This document shows, in pieces, positions 7,976-15,494 of a DNA stretch of 64,000 nucleotides. Numbering within the stretch: position 1 is the stretch's first letter; every line of letters starts with the position of its first letter. The notes under the pieces are model-generated. The model ran no database searches. It worked only from the letters and a program-made list of their open reading frames with translations, and had not been told where the DNA came from. The position numbers and the translations under genes are program-made. The DNA comes from Chryseobacterium wanjuense (GTDB lineage: Bacteria > Bacteroidota > Bacteroidia > Flavobacteriales > Weeksellaceae), in the NCBI RefSeq assembly GCF_900111495.1, contig NZ_FOIU01000002.1, forward strand, positions 186,001-250,000, given 5' to 3'.

Positions 7976-8899
7976 TTATTTTTTCGGCAAGAAAACCTCA
8001 GCTAGCATACAACGCGCACTTCCTCCACCGTTTACTTCAATGGTATTTAAATCTGAATAGATAATTTCGCAATATTTTTCAATATTTGAAACTTGTTCGG
8101 GCGTTAAAGATCTGTAAGCCGTTTCACTCATAACAAGGAATTTTTTGCCCTCCTTATTCTGAACCTGCAGCATATTTCCTGCAAACTGCTGCATTTGCTC
8201 TTCGGAGATCTCGATAATTTCTTTTCCTGAATTTTTAATCGTTTCAATTACTTTTTCTCTTTCCAGTTCATCATCGATGCAATCCAGACAAATTACAACA
8301 AATTTATCGGCAACACACATCATTACGTTGGTATGATAAATCGGAAGTCTTTCTGTACCCACCGTTTGAAATGAATGAAAAACCACCGGTGTAAAACCAT
8401 ATTTCTTACAAAATTCCCTGAATAATTTTTCATCCAGCCTTAAAGAAACCGAACCGTAAGCAATTTTATTATCGTGATCGAAAATCATGCTTCCCGTACC
8501 TTCCAGGAAATGTCCCTGTGTTTCAGGAAAAGACCAGTCGTCAATTTCATCGACTTCAAATCCCTGATCTTTGATCGTTTCAATAATATCTTCTCTTCTT
8601 TCGACTCTTCTGTTTGATGCGAACATCGGGTATAACACCACTTTCCCGTCATTATGAAAACTTACCCAGTTGTTCGGAAAAATCGAATCCGGCGTGTGAG
8701 GATCTAATGTATCTTTAATCGTGATCACATTAATTCCTTTGCTTTTTAGTTTCCCAACAAAGGTATTGAATTCCGCAAGTGCCTTCGACTGAATGTCTGA
8801 GCCCGTCTGTTCAACCTGGAAATAATTATTTTTCGCCGTTTCAGCGTTGTAACCGAATGCGATCGGCTCTATCATTAAAACTGTATCTGCTGTTTGCAT
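7976..8899 (-). CDS. ctlX: CtlX-like guanidino/ureido-group hydrolase (arginine deiminase superfamily)
   Basis: A 307-residue member of the guanidino-group-modifying superfamily, closest to proteins named citrulline utilization hydrolase CtlX. PNNWVSFH and YPMFASNRRVERR near residues 75-105, EGTGSMIFD, PIYHTNVMMCV with the catalytic His, and a C-terminal GGGSARCM with the nucleophile Cys297 are all present. The enzyme is cytosolic and should hydrolyse a substituted arginine, citrulline or similar compound by a covalent Cys intermediate. It lies 57 bases after a second superfamily member and 22 before the SpeD-like gene, linking arginine-type catabolism to the polyamine-like cluster. The exact substrate cannot be told from sequence. 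Confidence 0.8.
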   Translation of the reverse strand: MQTADTVLMIEPIAFGYNAETAKNNYFQVEQTGSDIQSKALAEFNTFVGKLKSKGINVITIKDTLDPHTPDSIFPNNWVSFHNDGKVVLYPMFASNRRVERREDIIETIKDQGFEVDEIDDWSFPETQGHFLEGTGSMIFDHDNKIAYGSVSLRLDEKLFREFCKKYGFTPVVFHSFQTVGTERLPIYHTNVMMCVADKFVVICLDCIDDELEREKVIETIKNSGKEIIEISEEQMQQFAGNMLQVQNKEGKKFLVMSETAYRSLTPEQVSNIEKYCEIIYSDLNTIEVNGGGSARCMLAEVFLPKK

Positions 8900-8956
8900 T
8901 TTTTGTTTGATTTAAAGATTAAAAAACTCTCCCACACTAGAACACTCCGACTCAAA

Positions 8957-9871
8957 TCACTCCCTCACAAGCGGCATCGTAGAACACCTCAACAAACCAC
9001 CCATTTTAGAGATCTCCCTGTACGGAATTTCTTCAACCGTCATTCCCCATTCGTTTCTTAGATGATTATTCATTCTTGTAAATGTCTTGTCGGAAACCAC
9101 AACTTCCGGGGATATTGAGAAAATATTCGGGAACATTTCAAACATTTCTTCGGCTGTCACATGGAAGCAGTTTTCTTCCCCGAAAATATCAATGATCAGA
9201 CGGTAATCGCTTTCATCAACAAAACCATCCTTGTAAATAATGCATTTATCTTTACCAATCGGGTTAAAAGTACAATCCAAATGCAAAATTCCTTCGTATG
9301 GAACCTTGTCATTTTTCTTTAATTCCAGATCGATGATTCTCTTTTTAGGAAAATATTCCTTAAGAATTTCGATGGCATATTCATTTGTCCTGGCAGTTTT
9401 ATAACTTCTGTAATCTTCACTGAAACAAGTACCGATAAACAAAAAATCGTCCCAGACAATTACGTCTCCTCCTTCAATATGAGCCGTTTCCGGAAGATTG
9501 ATGATCTTTCTCCACGCTACCTTTTCAAAAACTTTTTTGTAAGCCTCCTGTTCATCGGCTCTGTCTGCAATCACGTTGGAAATGATCATTTTATCATCAA
9601 TAACAAAGGCTACATCTCTTGCGAAAACCTGATTGTAATCTTTAATAATGCTCGGACGAAGAACTTCTACGTCATATTTTTTTAAAACTGCTTCAAAAGC
9701 GTTCATCTCATTAATGATATCCGCTTCTTTAGGATACATATTGTGTTCGATTGAGTAATACGACTTCGCGTCATAACTTTCCTCTAAGGTAGGAACCGGC
9801 CCCATTGAATTGGGTTGACCTAAAACTACTGATCTCAGCCTTCCCGTTTCGTTTTTAATGTTTAGTTTCAT
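8957..9871 (-). CDS. Arginine deiminase/amidinotransferase superfamily enzyme
   Basis: A 304-residue cytosolic enzyme of the guanidino-modifying superfamily. VVLGQP near residue 16, FARDVAFV near 87, AHIEGGDVIV with the substrate-binding acidic pair, LHLDCTFNP with the catalytic His, and the C-terminal GGLLRCSTMP with nucleophile Cys296 are all visible. It could be a dimethylargininase-like hydrolase, a deiminase or an amidinotransferase. It is only distantly like the next gene, so the pair are not recent duplicates. As first gene of a minus-strand run, it has a near-consensus promoter just upstream (TTTC-N19-TATATTTG). Confidence 0.75.
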   Translation of the reverse strand: MKLNIKNETGRLRSVVLGQPNSMGPVPTLEESYDAKSYYSIEHNMYPKEADIINEMNAFEAVLKKYDVEVLRPSIIKDYNQVFARDVAFVIDDKMIISNVIADRADEQEAYKKVFEKVAWRKIINLPETAHIEGGDVIVWDDFLFIGTCFSEDYRSYKTARTNEYAIEILKEYFPKKRIIDLELKKNDKVPYEGILHLDCTFNPIGKDKCIIYKDGFVDESDYRLIIDIFGEENCFHVTAEEMFEMFPNIFSISPEVVVSDKTFTRMNNHLRNEWGMTVEEIPYREISKMGGLLRCSTMPLVRE

Positions 9872-9890
9872 AAAGATTTATGCAATGATA

Positions 9891-9921
9891 CAAATATAAG
9901 TAAAGGTCTCTATTTGGGAAA
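9891..9921 (-). promoter_or_regulatory. Putative promoter of the guanidino-enzyme/SpeD run
   Basis: Minus-strand TTTC-N19-TATATTTG: a perfect -7 element, ideal 19-base spacing and one mismatch in the -33 element. The start would be about 14 bases before the ATG at 9871. It is the only convincing promoter at the head of the nine-gene run. Confidence 0.6.
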
Positions 9922-10179
9922 CTTTTGAACCATTTTTAGGATTAGAATTAAATTTTATTCTGTAAAATCATCTTATTGCAGGTTTTTACTCAAGTTCATG
10001 GTTAGACTGAAAAGGTTATTCTCTTAGATAAAGCTTATTCACAGATAATTTTATTCACAACATATTGTTTGTTAATTATTTATCATTAAAATTTAATTAA
10101 CATTAATATAAAATTCATATATTAGTGAAATAATTCATAGAATTAGAACCTAAACTATTAACAATCAAACACCAAAAAC
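9922..10179 (+). other. AT-rich intergenic leader of the small peptide gene
   Basis: This divergent spacer (9872-10179 in full) has no open frame that I trust. The plus-strand half is very AT-rich and must contain the promoter of the six-cysteine peptide, but no full TTTG-N19-TAnnTTTG match was found. No tRNA or strong hairpin was seen. Confidence 0.4.
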
Positions 10180-10344
10180 ATGAACACAAAAAAAGCCGTG
10201 CTGAAAAACGCACAAAAATTAGGTAGAGAACAGCAAAAATCAATTATGGGAGGAGGTATTTCTGCAGCAAAACGCTGCTGCGAATGGGACTTCGAAACCG
10301 GAGCCTGCACCCTTTGGACTTGTGACAGATGCCAATGCCCATAA
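10180..10344 (+). CDS. Gly-Gly-leader, six-cysteine bacteriocin-like peptide
   Basis: A 54-codon gene too short for many gene finders. The first half, ending LGREQQKSIMGGG, resembles Bacteroidota bacteriocin-like leaders of the type LSREELKxIxGG, normally cut after Gly-Gly by a C39 peptidase-ABC exporter. The ~29-residue core holds Cys33, 34, 43, 48, 51 and 53 plus two Trp, a pattern suited to disulfides or another modification. A strong hairpin terminator follows the stop. No C39 exporter, lanthionine synthetase or radical-SAM gene is in the window, so export must rely on a distant locus. The convergent TonB-dependent receptor may be chance or functional. An antimicrobial or signalling role is inference. 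Confidence 0.7.
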   Translation: MNTKKAVLKNAQKLGREQQKSIMGGGISAAKRCCEWDFETGACTLWTCDRCQCP

Positions 10345-10360
10345 CCAAAATCAGACCCAA

Positions 10361-10385
10361 AACCTGCTTTTCGAAGCAGGTTTTC
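10361..10385. terminator. Bidirectional hairpin terminator
   Basis: Perfect 9-bp stem AACCTGCTT / AAGCAGGTT closed by a TTCG tetraloop, followed by T-rich sequence on the plus strand. It lies between the convergent peptide and TonB-receptor genes and can serve both. Confidence 0.85.
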
Positions 10386-10386
10386 T

Positions 10387-12573
10387 TTATCTCGTTCTGT
10401 TTTCCTCTTCCGTTCTCTGCAAATCATTTTTCTGATATTCTGAACTTCCGAACTGATAACTTACACTAAAAATCAGACGCCGACTGTCCCACCAATGTCT
10501 AAGCCGATTATCCATAATCTGTTTATGCCTGAATTCCAGCTGCTGGTCGTAGGAGTCGAAAATATTATTGAAACTTAACTTTGTATTCAATTTATTCTTA
10601 AACCAAGCTTTTTGAAGCGAAAAATCAACTGTATACCGAGGTTTTATGATGTACAAACTGTTCCCTGTTTTCGACTCATAATTGGTAAAAAGATTGACCG
10701 TGTAGCCTTTGGGGAGTGTAAAAACCTGATTGAGCCTTATTTCATAATTATAAATTCTTAACGCAAAAACCTCATCCAAATAAGGCCTGAACTCATGATT
10801 GTAAAATCCTGAAAGTTGGGTGTTTATGTTCCACCACTTTGCTATTTTCACAGGGAAATTGGTTTCCAGAACGGCAAAATTCCGGTAGGGTAAATTTGTT
10901 CCCAGATATTCCAAAACATTCGTTTGCGGGTTGTAAAGCGGATAACGTGTCATGACATCCTTTTCTTTTCCGACCGTAAAACTTGTCACCCAATTTTTGT
11001 ATCGGTAAGTCGCTTTGATCTGGCTTGTGAAAGACGGCTGCAGATAAGGATTCCCGATCCAGTAATTCAACGGGCTGAAATAAAACCTGAACGGATTGAG
11101 CTGTGAAAAGACAGGTCGTGTGATTTTTCGGCTGTAAGAAACGGAGAGTTCATTATCTTTATTAAAACCATAATTTGCGCTGAAAGAAGGCAGCCATTCC
11201 AGGTAATTTCTCGAAACCACAGAATCAATCGTGATGGCGTTGGAAGTACTTTTTGTGTTTTCAAATCGTAATCCTGCATTGATTTGAAGCTTATTAAATT
11301 TCTGATTATAAGCTAAATATCCCGCCAATATTTTTTCTTTATATGAAAATTGATTGCTTCGGGTCGGATCAAAAACAAACTGATTATTTACAGCCAAAGT
11401 ATCATATCGGATATTGTTGTTCGTATGAGAATTGCTGTATTTTATTCCGGCTTCAAAGGTTGCATTTTTGATTTTTTGTGAAACATCAATCTGAGAGGTG
11501 TAGATCGTAATTTTATTCAACAAATCGGATTTCCAATAGGATAAAAGCTGTGAAGTTGGCTTATCTCTATTGATAAAATCATCGTTTTGCTTATTCTCTA
11601 CGGAAAGATAATTTCCTAAAAAATTAAGCTTAAAATTTTTATTCTGAAAAGAATAATCGGTTGTAATTCCGTAATTATTTTGATTGTATAACGTAGGATT
11701 TTCACTCTCTGTGTTAAAAACCAATTCTGTTTCGTCCTTATTTGTGGTGTACAAAGATCCGCCCCGATTTCTATCGATTTCCCTAAAATTTCCTCTCAAA
11801 TTTAAACCTAATCTGTTTTTATCATTAAGTCTAACATCAACTCCGAACTGAAAATTTTTCACTTTGTTATCATCATTCTGAAAAGTGGAAGTTCGCATAA
11901 CATTTGTATTTGCCAGCCTTTGCAAAGCATTATATCGATACGTTGAAATCCCGCTGTTGTAGCCCAACTGCAAGTTGTAAGCAATTTTTTGCGTGTTGTA
12001 CGACAAGTTCAATGAGTTTTCCCGATAGTTGAATCTGTTTACAGAAACATTTCCATTATAATTCCCTTTCCAGCCGAGATTGGTGTTCTTTTTTAACCTG
12101 ATACCAATAATTCCTTTAAATTCTGCATCATATTTCGAAGAAGGATTGGTATTCACTTCAATGGATTCAACCATTTCAGGCGAGAGTGAACGAAGATAAA
12201 ACTGCAGTTCCTGACTGCTCATGACAACAGGTTTTCCATCGATGAAAATGGCGGGAGAAATTCTTCCACCGATAAAAATTCCGTCTTCGGAATCAACTGT
12301 CACATTCGGGGTTTTTCTGAGAACGTCCAGTATGTTTGTTGATGTTTTGAAATCCCTATTTCCGGAAACACTCATCACAATATTTCCGTCATTCAGCTTC
12401 AGGTTTCTTCGGGACGATTGGATGATGACTTCCGAAATATGTCGGGTTGAATCATTTTTGACACGTTCTTTTTTGTCTAAAGAATCGGATTTTTTACGAT
12501 TTACAATTTCTTGTGATTTGGCAAAAATTGATAAAAATAATAACAAAAGAAAAATCCATACTCTGGTGTTCAT
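10387..12573 (-). CDS. TonB-dependent outer-membrane receptor
   Basis: A 728-residue exported protein with a signal peptide (to about residue 20, AKSQ). A plug domain spans residues ~45-160 (SEVIIQSSRRN, ILDVLRKTPNVTVDSEDGIFIGG, SSKYDAEFKGIIGI), followed by a beta-barrel of alternating aromatic and polar residues to the C-terminus. The usual N-terminal carboxypeptidase-regulatory domain is missing, so this is the compact outer-membrane-beta-barrel type. The substrate (siderophore, peptide or sugar) is unknown. A TACTTTTG box lies ~20 bases upstream without a clear -33 element. The AraC-type regulator gene ends 79 bases upstream on the same strand and may control it. Confidence 0.85.
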   Translation of the reverse strand: MNTRVWIFLLLLFLSIFAKSQEIVNRKKSDSLDKKERVKNDSTRHISEVIIQSSRRNLKLNDGNIVMSVSGNRDFKTSTNILDVLRKTPNVTVDSEDGIFIGGRISPAIFIDGKPVVMSSQELQFYLRSLSPEMVESIEVNTNPSSKYDAEFKGIIGIRLKKNTNLGWKGNYNGNVSVNRFNYRENSLNLSYNTQKIAYNLQLGYNSGISTYRYNALQRLANTNVMRTSTFQNDDNKVKNFQFGVDVRLNDKNRLGLNLRGNFREIDRNRGGSLYTTNKDETELVFNTESENPTLYNQNNYGITTDYSFQNKNFKLNFLGNYLSVENKQNDDFINRDKPTSQLLSYWKSDLLNKITIYTSQIDVSQKIKNATFEAGIKYSNSHTNNNIRYDTLAVNNQFVFDPTRSNQFSYKEKILAGYLAYNQKFNKLQINAGLRFENTKSTSNAITIDSVVSRNYLEWLPSFSANYGFNKDNELSVSYSRKITRPVFSQLNPFRFYFSPLNYWIGNPYLQPSFTSQIKATYRYKNWVTSFTVGKEKDVMTRYPLYNPQTNVLEYLGTNLPYRNFAVLETNFPVKIAKWWNINTQLSGFYNHEFRPYLDEVFALRIYNYEIRLNQVFTLPKGYTVNLFTNYESKTGNSLYIIKPRYTVDFSLQKAWFKNKLNTKLSFNNIFDSYDQQLEFRHKQIMDNRLRHWWDSRRLIFSVSYQFGSSEYQKNDLQRTEEENRTR

Positions 12574-12652
12574 ACATTTTAAATTTTATGAACCAAAAGT
12601 ATCGTACGGAAGTAAAGATCAGGTTTTGAAGTATAAATTCCGAAGTACAGAA

Positions 12653-13714
12653 TTATAAATTTGAACTCTGAAACCTTTGCTCAGAAGGCATTTGTGATTG
12701 TTTATATAAAAGTGGCGTTGTATTTTTAATCTTCTTAAAAGTCGAAAAAAAGGTAGACTTGGAATTGAAACCCACCTCATATCCTATTTCCTCAATTTTC
12801 AGATAAGAATCATTTTCGATCATTTCACAGGCTTCATTTATTCGGTATTCATTAATATAGGTAGCAAAACTTTTCCCTAAATTATCATTCAATAACTGCG
12901 AAAGCTGATGCGACGACATATTCATTTTTGCGGCAAGATCATTCAGCTTCAAATTCGGGTTTTTGTACAATTCTTCGTGATGCATAAGTCTTTCCAGCTT
13001 GGAAACAAAATTATCAGCCAGTTCGCCGGAGATCTTTTTGTTGGAGTATTTATTCGCTTCTTTTGATATCGCCGGCTGATATTTTTTATTAAACAAAATC
13101 AAAAAATTAGCATACAAAACAAATGAAAACACCAGACTTCCTCCCGCACAATACACCTGAATCCAGCCGGTAGAAATCAACTGGTAAACAAGAAAAATTA
13201 CCACATTGCTCAATAAAACTGGAAGAATAAATTTATTCGGATTCTTTGATTTTTGTTTAAAATAAACATAATACTGATATACTGAAAGAAAAACGAAAAC
13301 AGACCAGACCGTATAGACAAACGTAGCAAAATATTTATCCCAAGTAATCGGGAAGAATAAATACAAAAGCCCGACAACACCTAAAATAACCGTCAAAATT
13401 CCAAAAGATTTCCTGCAATTTTTAAAAATAAACTGATCTTGAAGAAACGATGATTTTACATAATAAAACAAAGCCGGACCTGTGAAAAACAAAGCCGCCA
13501 GTCCAAAATATGGAACAATTCTCGGCCATTCCGGGTAGAAATAAATACAAACCGAGATCCCGACCCTGATGCTTAATGTCAATAAAATTAATCCTAAAAA
13601 GAAATGCGGAATGTATTTCAGTTTTTTCACAAAAAGCAAATAAATCCCCAGCAGAAACCCATTGAAAGCTCCAATTGCGCTGAAAAAGAATAACATTTGC
13701 TGTCCAAAAGTCAT
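12653..13714 (-). CDS. Membrane-anchored AraC-family transcriptional regulator
   Basis: A 353-residue protein with about seven membrane spans in residues 5-215, then a cytosolic AraC/XylS DNA-binding domain at ~235-335. The first helix-turn-helix is in KLNDLAAKMNMSSHQLSQLL and the second in KIEEIGYEVGFNSKSTFFSTF, the typical family signature. This layout, common in Bacteroidota, suggests direct sensing of a signal at the membrane. The TonB-dependent receptor downstream on the same strand is the likeliest target. The start is the only ATG that keeps the first span. Confidence 0.85.
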   Translation of the reverse strand: MTFGQQMLFFFSAIGAFNGFLLGIYLLFVKKLKYIPHFFLGLILLTLSIRVGISVCIYFYPEWPRIVPYFGLAALFFTGPALFYYVKSSFLQDQFIFKNCRKSFGILTVILGVVGLLYLFFPITWDKYFATFVYTVWSVFVFLSVYQYYVYFKQKSKNPNKFILPVLLSNVVIFLVYQLISTGWIQVYCAGGSLVFSFVLYANFLILFNKKYQPAISKEANKYSNKKISGELADNFVSKLERLMHHEELYKNPNLKLNDLAAKMNMSSHQLSQLLNDNLGKSFATYINEYRINEACEMIENDSYLKIEEIGYEVGFNSKSTFFSTFKKIKNTTPLLYKQSQMPSEQRFQSSNL

Positions 13715-13787
13715 TGGATATTAATTTTTTGTGATCGGAGTAAATTTACTAAAATTCTTACATTCAATTTCAGATAATTATACAAAT

Positions 13788-14147
13788 TTATTTTTCCAGA
13801 CGGCTGAGAATTACATTTTTAAGTCTTTCCTCATGCTCATCTCCCCACTGTCCCAAAGCCGAAATGACAGGAATTAAAGTTTTACCGAATTCCGTGAGGC
13901 TGTATTCCACTTTCGGAGGAACGACAGGGTAAATTTTCTTTGTGACCAGCTCATGGTCTTCCAGCTCTTTCAGCTGTATATTCAAAACTCTTCGCGAGGC
14001 ATCAGGAATTTTTCTCTGCAGCTCGCTTGGGCGCAAAAAACCTTCATTGATAAACCATAACAAACGGATTTTCCATTTGCCATAGAGAACTTCACCGATG
14101 AGATCGAGCCCGCAGTTCAGATTCGGAGGAATTTTTCTTTCATACAT
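13788..14147 (-). CDS. HxlR-family winged-helix regulator
   Basis: A 119-residue cytosolic DNA-binding protein. CGLDLIGEVLYGKWKIRLLW begins the winged helix, FLRPSELQRKIPDASRRVLN gives the recognition helix region, and the wing and C-terminal helix follow (KVEYSLTEFGKTLIP). One Cys near residue 12 sits where several HxlR/YodB-type redox sensors have theirs, so thiol sensing is possible. It is divergent from an SDR oxidoreductase with both promoters and palindromes in between, the usual layout for a local repressor and its target. Confidence 0.85.
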   Translation of the reverse strand: MYERKIPPNLNCGLDLIGEVLYGKWKIRLLWFINEGFLRPSELQRKIPDASRRVLNIQLKELEDHELVTKKIYPVVPPKVEYSLTEFGKTLIPVISALGQWGDEHEERLKNVILSRLEK

Positions 14148-14151
14148 AAGA

Positions 14152-14260
14152 CAAAATTAAGCCAATGTTCCAAAAACAGCAATAGGGGAAAAATTTATCC
14201 CTATATGAATCGTATTTCCGTAATTGCACAAAATAATAATACGGCTGAAATTTGTACAAA
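14152..14260. promoter_or_regulatory. Divergent promoters and palindromes between hxlR-type gene and SDR gene
   Basis: Minus strand: TTG-N20-TAATTTTG (14152-14182) for the regulator. Plus strand: TTG-N20-GAAATTTG (14224-14254) for the SDR gene, one mismatch in the -7 box. A near-perfect 23-bp palindrome, ATAGGG...CCCTAT, spans 14182-14204 and abuts the regulator's -33 element. A second perfect palindrome, TTTGTACAAA, covers 14251-14260 at the SDR start site. Both are operator candidates. Confidence 0.55.
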
Positions 14261-14268
14261 AAAATAAG

Positions 14269-15063
14269 ATGAATGTACCATTTAATTTTAACAATGAATT
14301 AGCAGGAAAAACGGCTCTGGTAACCGGAGGAACAAAAGGTACGGGAAAAGCCATCGCTGAAAGACTGTCAAATGCAGGAGCAACAGTGATTATCACCGCC
14401 AGAAATACACCGGAAACGAGCGATGAAAAATTCCATTTTATCTCTTCTGATCTCAGTAAGCCTGAAGGTACGCAAAAAGTTGTGGATGAAGTGTTATCAA
14501 AATTCGGGAAGCTTGATATTTTAATTAACACCCTTGGAGGTTCTGAAACAAAAGGCGGCGGATTTTCTGTGTTAAGCGATGAAGATTGGGAAACAACCAT
14601 TCAAACCAATTTGCTGGCTCCGGTTCGCTTAGACAGAGGGTTTTTACCACAAATGATCGATCAACAGTCGGGAGTGATTATCCATATTGCTTCCATCCAG
14701 GGAAGGTTGCCGCTTTATGATTCCACTTTACCTTATGCCGCTGCAAAAGCAGGTTTAATAAATTACAGCAAAGGTCTATCTCAGGAAGTTTCGTCAAAAG
14801 GCGTTCGCATCCTTACGGTTTCACCAGGCTGGATCATGACCGATTCTTCGACAAGAATGATGGAAAGAATTGCTGAGAGTTCAAATTCAACCATAGAAGA
14901 AGCGACTCAAAGCGTGATGGATGCTTTGGGTGGAATCCCGATCGGAAGACCTGCCAAACCTGAAGATATTGCAGAATTTGTAGGATTCCTTGTATCTCCG
15001 AGAGCCAGCTATCTTACCGGAACTGAATATGTCGTAGACGGGGGAACCATTCCTACCATATAA
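14269..15063 (+). CDS. SDR-family NAD(P)-dependent oxidoreductase
   Basis: A 264-residue classical short-chain dehydrogenase/reductase. ALVTGGTKGTGKA is the TGxxxGxG cofactor motif, INTLGG replaces the usual NNAG, and S-N-YAAAK supplies the catalytic Ser, Tyr and Lys. SPGWIMTD and the C-terminal YLTGTEYVVDGG are typical. The start is placed at MNVPFN because an upstream in-frame ATG lies within the proposed promoter. It is followed by an NTF2-like gene after 22 bases, so the pair likely form one transcript controlled by the divergent HxlR-type regulator. The substrate is unknown; quinone or aldehyde detoxification would fit the regulator. Confidence 0.85.
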   Translation: MNVPFNFNNELAGKTALVTGGTKGTGKAIAERLSNAGATVIITARNTPETSDEKFHFISSDLSKPEGTQKVVDEVLSKFGKLDILINTLGGSETKGGGFSVLSDEDWETTIQTNLLAPVRLDRGFLPQMIDQQSGVIIHIASIQGRLPLYDSTLPYAAAKAGLINYSKGLSQEVSSKGVRILTVSPGWIMTDSSTRMMERIAESSNSTIEEATQSVMDALGGIPIGRPAKPEDIAEFVGFLVSPRASYLTGTEYVVDGGTIPTI

Positions 15064-15085
15064 CTAACCTTAAATACATCATAAA

Positions 15086-15409
15086 ATGAATTTACCAATC
15101 GTATTAAAAAATTTACTAGAAGCCCAGAAAAAATCTGACAGCCTTTTGTATTCTGAATGTTTCACGGATGACGCCGTCGTTTTCGATGAAGGAAAAACCC
15201 ATAAAGGAAAGGATAAAATAAGACAATGGAATGAAAAATCAACCGAGGAATATCAATTCCAGATGGAACCTTTGGAATTTTCTCAGGAAGATAAAAACAG
15301 CATTTTAAAAGCTAATGTTTCAGGCAATTTCGCCGGAAGCCCGATTGTACTTACTTATACATTTCAGATTGAAAATGATAAGATTTCTTCTTTGAAAATC
15401 TCCGGATAA
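15086..15409 (+). CDS. NTF2-like/SnoaL-like small protein
   Basis: A 107-residue cytosolic protein resembling the SnoaL/NTF2 fold: an N-terminal helix (LLEAQKKSDSLLYSECFTDD), the DAVVFDEGKTHKGKDKI strand-helix pattern, then a curved sheet ending LTYTFQIENDKISSLKI. The family includes isomerases, small-molecule binders and proteins without known activity, so no reaction is assigned. Co-transcription with the SDR gene suggests a shared substrate. A strong hairpin terminator follows. Confidence 0.7.
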   Translation: MNLPIVLKNLLEAQKKSDSLLYSECFTDDAVVFDEGKTHKGKDKIRQWNEKSTEEYQFQMEPLEFSQEDKNSILKANVSGNFAGSPIVLTYTFQIENDKISSLKISG

Positions 15410-15447
15410 ATTAAGATTTGTTTTAATAATTATCTAACAGCAATAAA

Positions 15448-15475
15448 AAAATCCCAAAGTTGACTTTGGGATTTT
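15448..15475. terminator. Bidirectional terminator between NTF2-like gene and gltA
   Basis: AATCCCAAAGT / ACTTTGGGATT stem with a 2-base TG centre, flanked by A-runs on the left and T-runs on the right. It serves both the plus-strand SDR/NTF2 unit and the minus-strand citrate synthase gene. Confidence 0.85.
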
Positions 15476-15494
15476 ACTTATATATAAGCAGATC

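Noticed and set aside
10158..10427. An 89-codon minus-strand frame across the small peptide gene
   Set aside because: It runs antisense over the peptide, through the terminator hairpin and into the end of the TonB-receptor gene in another frame, with a composition unlike real proteins here.
12221..12658. A 145-codon plus-strand frame antisense to the TonB receptor and its upstream region
   Set aside because: Its product is Ser/Phe-rich with no domain; it is a shadow of the receptor's N-terminal coding region.
14157..14600. A 147-codon minus-strand frame antisense to the SDR gene
   Set aside because: It overlaps a clear SDR gene and the divergent promoters; composition is that of an antisense frame.
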